NCBI GenBank assembly: GCA_002150815.3
Contig: NDFF03000382.1
Span: 434,001-498,000 of the forward strand
Length of the DNA stretch: 64,000 nucleotides
Direction: 5' to 3'
Origin: Grammothele lineata
Lineage: Eukaryota > Basidiomycota > Agaricomycetes > Polyporales > Polyporaceae
The notes under the pieces are model-generated. The model was not told where the DNA came from. It searched no databases and saw only the letters and a list, made by a program, of their open reading frames with translations. Below are positions 1 through 10,286 of this stretch, piece by piece. Position 1 is the stretch's first letter, and every line of letters begins with the position of its first letter. The translations under genes and the position numbers were made by a program.

Positions 1-307
1 GAGCGCTGAGCGCAGCGTTTACGTAAATTGTTCTTTTCCTCCACGTCACTGGGCCTACCATACGGCCTGCGAGAGCTTGAGACTCTGGATCCTATTCCTG
101 ACACATTGAAGCAATAGACAACATACGTCGAACGTGATCTTCACGCAATGTCCACCTCGCAGGTAAGTGTCCATTTCTAGCCGAATGATTATTCTACGTG
201 TAACAGACGCCGTCGGATCGAACTTATGTTCATATAGTCCTCCTTGACAACACATCAGAACGCTTGGGAGGGCGTCTGAGCCACGGCGCTACAATCTCTC
301 AACTTCG
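1..307. other. Window edge, upstream of the first gene
   Basis: No complete gene is visible. An ATG at 148 followed by a consensus GTAAGT at 163 could be a short first exon of the F-box gene, but the reading frame does not join cleanly to the downstream exon (see findings). Confidence 0.4.
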
Positions 308-1974
308 ATGTCCTTCTGGTGGTCATGCGTCCTGCAGCGGCGAGATGCTGCGTGCATGATGCGCACCTGTTCGACTCTGTACCGCTGCGGAGCACGATAT
401 CTTCTCGCAGATGGAGTATATTTTTTCGAAGAGCCGCCTCTCGAATCCTTTTTCCACTTTATGCTCGCGGAGAACGGTGGCCGTTTTCGCTATCTGCGCC
501 GGCTTTCCATACAACTCAATACGGTCAAGGAGTCTACGTATCAACATCTCACTGAGCTTTTCATGCGCTCGAAACATCTCGAGGAACTCGATCTCTCGAA
601 CCTCGAAGATCTGCTTCGGTGTTCTCACTCGATAGAAATGGCCGAGGCGATTGCTACCCTTGCATCACTCTGCCAACTATCAGTTGGACATACAGAGGAC
701 CAAACTTGTGCAATGCTCCGCTCACTCCGTACGCCAAAGTTAACGCAACTCAGCCTTGATTATAACCCTAGAGACGGTGACGACACGGGCTGTTTCCTTG
801 ACCAATTCCACACTCCCGAAGAGGTCGCCGCTTTCCATCCATTTTTCCTGTGTGCTGTCCTCACGCCCACTCTCGAGTCGCTCTCAGTCTCTTTCCCCCA
901 ACCAATGTGGCTCGAAGTCCCTAATACTTTTGCTCATGTACCGGTCTACCCACGGCTCCACACGTTGTATCTCGGCGACGATTGGCCGGTAATCCAACCA
1001 TACCACATCGCCGCTAGCCCAAACCTCACCTCTTTTTCCATCGACGACTTCACCTTCAGCTTAAGGGACGCATTCTTCGAGTCACCTGAGCCACACGCCC
1101 AGCTCCGTGAAATCAATCGCATCACGCAGCTCACTCACGGCACATGGACGCATCTCAACGAGGTTCGTGGTGCCCTCCTGGGGCTGTACGTGTGTGCGTT
1201 GCAATGTCATATACAACAGCTGTTCGTGTCAGACGCCGACAATCAGGTTATCTCCCTTCTCCCCTGTATTCTTGCGGACGCCTGTCCGACAGAGCTCGAG
1301 GTGTCCTTGAGGGGAAGCCTCTTGGGCTCGGGCGAGCATCACTTTCCTGCATTCCTTCATACGGGCTGTGCGGCACTGGAGGGCCTAACTCTCTCGATGA
1401 GATTAGACCATGAAAGGGGAGAGATTCTGTCAATGGTACGCACCTCACTCAGTTTCCCTTCGTCCGCCTTATGTGCTAGGGCTAATCATAACTCTAGGAG
1501 TCTCTTATAGACGCCTTGTCGCATCTTCCACGGCTTGAACGTCTACATGTCACGCTCGATCCGGCGTTGCGGATCGAATATAACCCCCCCTCCTTGATAT
1601 TGCGACCAATTCCCCTTCCAGACGGGATGTACAGCGAACTCGAGGGTTATCGCGAGGCAGAAGTCTCTGGAACTTCGGCTGGAACTTATGCTAAACCTCT
1701 GCCCCCCGTTGCATTCTCCCTGGAAGAGTTGGACATACTAGCTTGTGCACGCCAGGCCATCGAAGGCGTGCCGACCGTTATAATGGCCACATTCGTGATA
1801 ATTGGACCTCGTGACCGCCGTCTGCGCCGTGTAGGATTGGTCAAGAGATCCGAGACGGGCGAGATCGTTACAGTGTCTGACGGGACAAGGTAAGTGCGTT
1901 CTGCGATCTGCTTCCTTCTAACTAACACGTTTCTGTGAAGGACACTAACAACCTTTGACCCTGACTATGATTGA
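308..1974 (+). CDS. F-box/LRR-like protein (polypore-type)
   Basis: Probable substrate-recognition subunit of an SCF-type ubiquitin ligase. The model has three exons (308-1435, 1498-1889, 1941-1974) and introns of 62 and 51 bases; the exons sum to 1,554 bases, 517 residues, and the frame closes at TGA 1972-1974. The N-terminal RRDAACMMRTCSTLY stretch resembles the helical F-box core of the large Agaricomycete F-box family. The rest is Leu-rich with irregular LRR-like repeats (LRRLSIQLN, LTQLSLDY, LERLHVTLD). The usual leading F-box helix (LNFDVLLVVM) is readable just upstream at 301-327 but in a different frame, so the true start may lie upstream with an error or intron between, or the gene may be damaged. 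The start at 308 is only the first in-frame ATG. The class is inferred from pattern, not a search; the target is unknown. Confidence 0.6.
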
Positions 1975-2186
1975 TCGCTTCAGTGCGCCTGCGTACCTCA
2001 GTCTAGTCACAACTCTAGTAGTTTTCCGCTACGAGAGAAATAGAAAATATGGTCATCACCCCGTTCGGGCGACGTATGAGACCTATTCATTGCGTGCGAT
2101 TTGTCGGAATCAGAAGGGTATGTTGTGCCTTACTCTGATTGATCAGGCATGGTAAACACCAACTAGCCACTCTCTACAAGAACGCA

Positions 2187-3083
2187 TTACGCAGCTGAAG
2201 CAACCTCGTTCACGTCTCCGCCGGTAGCACACCCAGTTCCGGTGTAGCCCGCGTCTCCCGCGTTGTCTGTGAAACACGTCAGCAATTCGCGATTGCTTTT
2301 TCCCTTAGCGCAAAAAAGGCCAAGCACTCACTGGACCCAATGTTCGCGACTGCGCCCGAGTTCCATACAGTGCCGCCTCTCGCGGTGCCCGCGGTGCCCG
2401 ATGCGGCGTTGCCACCAGCACCGCGCTCGCCCCCATGGCCGCCCGCGGCGCAACCCGCAAAGGATTGGCCGCCCTTGCCGCCGTTATTGGAGTTGAGGTT
2501 GAAGATCGTGGGCGTGCCGAAGTTGTCCGCGGCGTTGACGATGCTCCCGCCGTCGACGGAGCCGCTGTCGCCCGTGCGCGCGTTCCCTCCGAGCGTCTCA
2601 TTGTTGAGGACGCGCTTCTCGAGGCTAGTGCTAACAGGGGTAGAGGGACATGTGAGGAAAGGTGGCGGTAAGATGAAAGCAAGGAGACGTACGCTCCGGC
2701 TCCGCCACCGTCAACGTTGCCCGAGGTGCCAGAGTAGGCGTTCCCTCCGGCCGTGAAGAAGTCGTACGCCCGCGTCCAGAGAGCGCGTGGACCGATCCTA
2801 GTAATAGTACCAGTCATGAATATACCACGCATAAAACGACCATCAAACGGACGTACTTGGACTTAGACGTAGCAGCGAAGCGATGGAGAGAAGGCGAGTG
2901 GTCGGGAGTAGGTTCGCGCGTGACCATGTGTGGGCTCGCGGATGCGGCGTCCATAGCGGGTGGCTTGGGGCTCGAGACGGAGAAGACTTCCGAGTTGTAG
3001 GTCTTGGGTGTGGCGGGCGCGCCGCTAACGAGACCGGAGCTGAGGGCCGCGAGGGCGACGACGGCAAGTGTGTGCGTGCGCAT
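2187..3083 (-). CDS. Small secreted Gly/Asn/Ala-rich protein
   Basis: Unrecognised extracellular protein. Four exons (3083-2857, 2797-2693, 2624-2332, 2266-2187) joined by GT-AG introns of 59, 68 and 65 bases sum to 705 bases, 234 residues, ending in TAA. Residues 1-22 form a clear signal peptide (MRTHTLAVVALAALSSGLVSG, a little over 20 residues in all, cleaved near GAPA). A Ser/Pro-rich spacer follows, then a Gly/Asn/Asp/Ser repeat region (GGNARTGDSGSVDGG, NNGGKGGQSFAG, GGERGAGGNAASGTAG) with two Cys near the end. No catalytic motif is visible. The composition is like part of the secreted protein at 14603-16074, suggesting a small family of wall-associated or effector-like proteins; that link is inference. 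Confidence 0.7.
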
Positions 3084-3628
3084 GGTGTCGTGTGGACGTG
3101 TATTGGGGCTATGTTGCGGGAAAGCGGGTCGGACGACTAAGGACAGACGAGAGTTGACCTGGTAGGCGGAAAGAACGGTGGGTTGAGAACATTGCGGGCT
3201 ACTTCGTCGGCTTATGTTCGAAGTGGAAGAGGCTGGCTGGGGCTGACATGCCCAGCCGTCCTGCCGTTTTCAGTAAACCGAACAACTATTCTGAGTCAAT
3301 GACGCTTCCAATGTCACCCTCGCCGGCGCAGCCGAGTTCTTTTGCCAGCCTCCGCTCACGATCGCGAATCGGTCTGTCCGTCTCTAGGGAGGGCGAGGTG
3401 AGTAGGAATAGCAGATGTTACATCACAACAGTATATCCGACCAGCACAAGGACGCGATGAGCACAAGTATGACTGAGAAAGAAATTAGAGATTACAATGC
3501 GGAAGATTGTAGATAAACACGCAGGATATCTGAGGCGGCTGGGTATTTGACGAGAGGTAAGCGGGACGAAAGATAGAGCAACCATGGACCATACGGATGA
3601 GCAACACCACCTCAATCGTCGTCCACCA
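3084..3628. other. Intergenic, about 545 bases
   Basis: Promoter side of the secreted protein and 3' side of ATG16 (both on the minus strand). No further gene or clear motif was seen. Confidence 0.5.
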
Positions 3629-4705
3629 TCAACCATTCGGCGTCAGACTGAGGTCCGTCCCCGCCTGAGATGGCGTCCCATCCGTCGTCGTCGATGCTCC
3701 CCCCTCCTTCGTCCCCTGCCCGTTTCCCGACTCTGAGCCATTGGCCCCGGGCGTGTTCTCCTTGTCCTGCATCGCCCGGCGCGACTTCATGTCCTCGTAG
3801 AACTGATTCGCTTCGTTCATCCGGTTCGCCTCCGCCTGCTTGGCGTCCAGCCAGCGCTGGAGCAGCTTTGCATTGTCTTTCGACAGCGTTTGGTTCCGGT
3901 CTTCGATCTGACTCAACTCCAGCTGGAGGGTCGAGATCTCATCGTGTAGGATCTACGACCGGAAGTCAGCATGGTCATTCCGCCAGCTGCTGAGAAGAAC
4001 TCACTTGGGCCGTCCGATCCTTCTCCGCCATGAGCTCGCTATGCTGTTCCACCTTCTTTCTCAGGACAGCAATTTCATCGCGTGATTTCCGGAGGGCCTC
4101 CGCGTCTACCCGCGAGAGCTCCTCCTTCTCCCGCAGAGTCTCGTTCATCGCCAGTAATCTCTGCGCGTTCTGGCCCTGTGTCTTGTATACGGTGGCCAAT
4201 TCGTCGCGTAATGACGAGATCTGGGACTCTAGTGAGGCGATGTACGCGGCCCGTACAGGATTGCTGTTGGACGCGGGCGTATTAGCGGAGCCCAACTGAG
4301 GACTAGACACAGGGACGTACTCGTCGCTGGTGCCAGGAACGAAGACGGTAGAGCTGCTCGGGTTGGGGCGCGCGGTGCCCATCGCACGGAGGAGAGACGC
4401 ATTGCGCTCCCTCAAGAGTTTCGTCTGCTGCGCCAATCTGCGATCTTTTCAGCGTTCACATTGAGGTTGTGCGTCCAAAGTGAAGGTGAGAAGCGTGAAC
4501 TTGAGAGGAGGGGAGGGGCATGCACTCGCGCACACCGCGCCGCCAGGAGAGGGTGGGTGGGTGAGGAGGCTGCAGCAGCGGAGAGGGAGGGCGGAGGGGG
4601 CGGGAGGGACGTACATTGCTCGATGATGGGGGCGTAGGAGGACTCGCGCGCGTTGCGCTCGACGAGCCTCAGGCGGAGGGTTTCTTGCCAGGTGGGCTCG
4701 GCCAT
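3629..4705 (-). CDS. ATG16: Autophagy protein Atg16
   Basis: Partner of the Atg12-Atg5 conjugate; the complex acts like an E3 and places Atg8 lipidation on the growing autophagosome membrane. Three exons (4705-4615, 4444-4005, 3952-3629) sum to 855 bases, 284 residues. Residues 1-30 carry the Atg5-binding helix (TWQETLRLRLVERNARES), followed by a linker and a long coiled coil (SLRDELATVYKTQGQN, then EKEELSRVDAEALRKSRDE). A second coiled stretch LLQRWLDAKQAEANRMNEA, about 200-245, is typical of fungal Atg16. The C-terminal tail is Gly/Ser/Thr-rich and disordered. There is no WD40 domain, as in yeast and unlike animal ATG16L1. The first intron (4445-4614, 170 bases) is unusually long for this window, so its acceptor is the least certain point. 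It is divergent from YPT7 with 311 bases between the start codons. Confidence 0.87.
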
Positions 4706-5016
4706 GACGAGCAGGAGGGCGGGCACGGGGCCAGAGAGGACGGACTGGATGCACCGCGACGGAGGGCGCGCGGCCGGCGGCGTGGCAAGGGCGAGTCGGA
4801 GACGATTCACAGGCGCGACCGAAAGCAGAGGCCGAAAGCGGAGCCCCCTTGGCCAACGCCCACGTGCCAGCGCTCCCCAAGCATCTCAGATTCCCGGCTA
4901 GGGTCCGAGGCGCCCGTGTCGTCTCTGGCCACTGGGCGGTTGCGTCCACATATCGTCAACCCGACTCCCACTCCTGCCAGTCCACTTTCCGCTCCTCATT
5001 CAGTCTATCTCTCGCC
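4706..5016. promoter_or_regulatory. Shared divergent promoter of ATG16 and YPT7
   Basis: Only 311 bases separate the two start codons, so promoter elements must be shared or overlapping. No clear TATA box was seen; the YPT7 side is pyrimidine-rich just before its ATG. Co-regulation is inference. Confidence 0.5.
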
Positions 5017-5958
<942 letters not shown>

Positions 5959-6660
5959 GCACCTCCACCGCACTGCGCCCTTGAGGACGCGTCGGATGTG
6001 CCGTGTCCGGCGCTCCACCGGTTACCCCACCCCTCTTTACGCCGAGTCACGACTTTCCAGTGGTTTGCATTAATTTACTGCTTCCCTTCGTCGCTGTTTC
6101 GTTTTCGCACCTGTACATTCGTATAGCAGCCCCCTGAATCAATATTGGTGTTGGAATAGCAAGGCGAGGGAATCTTGCTGTGTTCGATGAGCGGGAACGT
6201 TTTCTGTGAGGTCATCGACACGCGGCAGCGGGATCGGTTCGGTGTTCCGAGATACACCATTCCTTTCCTTCTTCCTCTTCTCGCCCTTGGCCCCGTTTTC
6301 TTCTAGACCGATTTAATACCATGCACGCCGGTTCCGTCCGCGTCGGTGCAGGACTCTCGAAGCGAGCGTGCACCTGCGGCGTGGACGTCCCGGTGTCGCG
6401 GATGGGAGGCGCTCCGCCGCAGGCAGCCAGCGCCGAGGACAGCTTTCGTGCAGTTGCACTCAGCCACAGGCGACTGCATCCGTCCATGTCTCGCAGCTCT
6501 GCATATCCCTCAGCCCCGTCTTCACGCCTATAGCTCGTGTTTGTGCGCTAGACCTTTGGGGCCCCCGCCGCTCGTTACGTGATCTGATATAGTCTCTGCG
6601 GCTGCTTCTCTACCCGTCTCCTTGCTTCTCTCCAAGCTTTATTCGCTCTCTCCTCGCACG
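5959..6660. other. Intergenic, about 700 bases
   Basis: Holds the YPT7 3' end and the promoter and 5' leader of the oxysterol-binding gene; the last part before 6661 is rich in CT runs, common in fungal promoters. No gene is supported here. Confidence 0.5.
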
Positions 6661-9600
6661 ATGCATCGAAGCACCACAACGCGGCTCGTCAACGCCTCAC
6701 TCGTTTCCACCGCCCCCATTCAGCCTATGTCCCCGGTGCAGACAAGCCCGCATGTCATATGTGAGGGATGGGTCGAGAAGAAGCGGCGGAAGCGGATGCA
6801 AGGTACCTACCCCTCCTTCATGCTCGCTCTCTTCCCTATGCCTGATCGCCTGCGTCTCCCTCCACTACCGCCTCTTCATGCAGGCTTTGCGCGCCGCTAC
6901 TTCACGCTCACGAGCAGCGGCGTACTTTCGTACGCGTTCGAGCCCGGCCAGCCGCCGCGCGACCAGTTATTGCTAGGCCAGGCCGCAATCACGACTGCCC
7001 GCGGGCGCAAGGACATCCATCTCGACTCGCGCACCGCCACGTTCCACATCAGGTGTTTGAGTATGGACGACTTCGAGATGTGGATGGCCGCCTTCCGGTG
7101 AGCGTCGTGACTCTTTCGTTGCCATCATGGGAGGGCATCTGCGGTGCGCCCGGGGGGCGCTGAGTCTGTGTGTAGATGTGGAGGGTGGCGCACCAACGTG
7201 TCTTGCATCGCGGTGGACAGGACATTGCATCCCGTCCGATATCATTGGTCAGAGAATGATCGCTGGAAGCTGGGGGCGTCGGTGCGCACTCGAGGGATAG
7301 TTCCCTCTGCGTCAGTGCGTCTGGGGTGAAACTCGCGCGCGGACGCGGAAGATGTCCATGGTCGGGTTCAAAACACCGATGGCAATGAGCTACACGCCGG
7401 ACAGCTCCACATTGCAGTTTGGCGAATACAGGCTGGGACGCGGCAGCGTACGGCGCGCTGGTGTTGCTCTGATGCCGTTGCAGGGCGATGAGCCGGACTC
7501 TCCGTGTCCATGAGATCGCTATAAAGCTCGGACGCTAATCAGGACTGCTACAGCAAGATCCTCGCACAAGAGATCCCCAAGTCCCGACGGTCCTCCTTCG
7601 CACGCTCGGCCGCACGGGGCGGCATACAGTACAACCGAGCGAATCTGCTGATAGACGAGATCGGCAACGTACGTCTCTGTCTCTGGGGGTGGCGGGCGTG
7701 CCTGCGTTGCGAGGGCTGACCTGGCGACGGCACTCGCGACAGACCATCGCGGAGATTGAGAGCGCAGTCTCGACACTCGTTGAAGAGGAGCAAAGGCGTA
7801 GAAGGAGTTCTGGGATGCGTCCGAAGTCAGAGAACGGGAAGGACCACGGGGTGCTCGGATTTCTGAAGAAAGGTGCGTACCACAATGCACTATTGGAATC
7901 ACGCATGTCTTCATGTCTCTTATGCGGCAGGCCACCATCACGATGTCTCTCATCTTGGTGTGCTGGAGCCCTCACAGTCCCCGAATTCGACGGAGCTTCT
8001 CGGCAGGATATCCACTACGGTGAACCAGCTCAAGAACCAGCACGCTGCACTCAAAGCATTGAACTCATACCCATCCCTCGATACCAACGTCTTTTCCAAC
8101 TCCCCTACACTACCTAGTACTGCAGAAGAGGACGATGAGGTGCATACACCTTCGACTGCCACCGCCGCGAAGAAGCGCACGTCCTATTTCAGCTCACACA
8201 GTGGCGACGGGAGCGTTTGGTTCGACGCTGAGTCGTACGATGGACCAGAGGAGTTCGTTCTCGACACGACCCCCGCGGAGGAGCTAGAGAAACCATTCCC
8301 CACCGACTCGCGGCTGACGACGCAGACAGACCTGACAGAGACGACGGAAGGAGGCTCTAGCGCGGGCGCGGACACAGATTCCGAGTCCGAGTCCGAACCC
8401 GAGGCTGAGCCCCCGAAGCCCGCCGCGCCGGAACAATCTGCGGTCGTCCAGCGCAGGAGCGCGCTCCCGTCAGGCCCCGTCGGAGATGAGGGTAGCCTCT
8501 TCGCGGTTCTGAAGAAGAATGTCGGAAAGGTACGCGTACCCGCCTCGGCGTGCGTCATCGGTGTTCCTTCCTAACTCCCCGATAGGACCTCTCGAAAGTG
8601 GCGCTGCCGGTCACTTTTAACGAGCCTTTGACGATGTTGCAGAAGGCCGCGGAGGAGTTGGAGTACTACGACCTGCTGTCACAGGCGGCCAAATCCACGG
8701 ATTCTGTAGAGCGTATATCTTTCGTGGCGGCGTTCGCTGTATCGACCTACGCGAATACGAGACATAGGACAGGGCGGAAGGGCTTGTGAGTATCTAACGG
8801 CTCGCGCGCGGCGCCTCACGACTGAAGATTTCCTATCATAGCAACCCCATGCTAGCCGAGACCTTTGAAGACTCGCGGATGCACTTTATCGCGGAGAAAG
8901 TCTGTCATAACCCCGTTATCCTCGCATGGCACGCCGAAGGAGAAGGTTGGGAGCTATACGCTACGTCCTCCGGGAAGACCAAGTTCTGGGGTATGTATCT
9001 CCCGCCTTGTTTTGTCCCAGCCGGGGTTAAACCGAGTCTCCTTTGTTAGGGAAAAGCATGGAGATTATACCTCAAGGGACCATTCACCTCAAGCTCGGTA
9101 GTGAGCAGTATGAGTGGTGCGTGACCCAGTCACGAACGACGTAGAAGAATAGCTGTTGACACAAGCTCAGGACCCGGCCGTCGTCATTCATCCGCAACCT
9201 AATGATGGGTACGAAGTACCTCGAACATTGTGGCAAAATGGTGATCAAAAATACGACAAGTGGCGAGTCCTGCTCCTTAGATTTCAAGGAAGGAGGGTAT
9301 TGGGGTCCGACGAACGTCGTCGCCGGCGTCGTCAACTCGTCTTCCGGGAAAGCGCTCGCCAACTTGGAGGGCAAATGGGACGAGCAGGTGGCGCGCAAGA
9401 TCGACTCCTCGCACCTCCACGTTCTCTGGCGGATTACTCCGTTCCCCAAGAACGCCATGGAATACTACGGTTTCACCTCGTTTGGCATCACACTCAACGA
9501 GATCACACCGGACTTGGAGGGTCGTCTGCCTCCAACAGACTCACGCTTTCGCCCGGACGTACGTGCTCTCGAAATGGGGGACCTAGACACGGCGGAGGCA

Positions 9601-9759
9601 GAGAAGGTACGGGTGGAGGAAGCGCAGCGTGCACGCCGCACTTGTGGCGAAGAACGCGCACCGCGGTGGTTCAAGCAGGTTGGCGACGAGTGGATATATG
9701 TGGGCGGGTACTGGGAGCAGAGGCAACAGGGATGGACAGACGTTGAGCCGCTTTGGTGA
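6661..9759 (+). CDS. Oxysterol-binding protein, Osh3-like (PH + ORD)
   Basis: Lipid-transfer protein expected at ER-plasma membrane contacts, exchanging sterol or phospholipid for PI4P. Exons 6661-6802 and 6884-7097 encode a PH domain ([13 protein letters not shown] to FEMWMAAF). Later exons are firm: 7543-7668, 7743-7872, 7931-8529, 8586-8785, 8842-8990, 9050-9116, 9171-9759, all in frame to TGA. They carry a helical segment ([18 protein letters not shown]), an acidic Ser-rich linker, and the ORD with the [10 protein letters not shown] signature. Between 7098 and 7542 the structure is unresolved; an open segment at 7316-7513 (containing [14 protein letters not shown]) is a likely exon. The family EQVSHHPP motif reads EKVCHNPV here, with one of the paired PI4P-contacting histidines replaced. 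No GOLD domain or clear FFAT motif was recognised. Confidence 0.85.
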
Positions 9760-10286
9760 TGTATTTATTCCGACAGACACTCGTACTTACACACGCTCGT
9801 AGCAGATCGTAGCACTAACTATAATACACAGGATACCTAGGGTGTGATGTTCATGCGTTCAGCTCACGAGACACAAAATCGCTCGGCCTTCGATGCAATC
9901 AGGGACCAAGATGCGGCGTGCATGTGCAATGGAACTCGTGACCACGACGCGCTGGTGGGAAGAAGAAGACGATCGGCGTATGCGGGACACCGAGCACAAA
10001 CAGTGCATCCCTTGTCCCGACAATTGAACGACCGGGGTCTGACTTGCATCATGGTCTCCTCGGCTAAGTGCTCAGCTCGCTCGGAGACTCATCCGTCAAT
10101 TATCCGTGCCTTTTCCGGCGGCGACTAAGGCTTGTCGCCGTCCTTGTCATCCGAGGTCTATCAGTCGGTCTCTCTCTCGGCGCGACGATGGAATGGTGTA
10201 CCTGGAGAGTATAAAGAGCGACGATGTGATAAACGTGACAATCTACCGCCGACTGGCCTGACGTCCACCGTACCAAGGCAGGCGCA
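9760..10286. other. Intergenic, about 530 bases
   Basis: Contains the 3' end of the oxysterol-binding gene and the beta-glucosidase promoter. No gene is supported. Confidence 0.5.
10210..10215 (+). promoter_or_regulatory. TATA box of the beta-glucosidase gene
   Basis: A TATAAA lies 72 bases before the ATG at 10287, a normal spacing for a strongly regulated fungal secreted-enzyme gene. Function is inferred from position. Confidence 0.55.
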
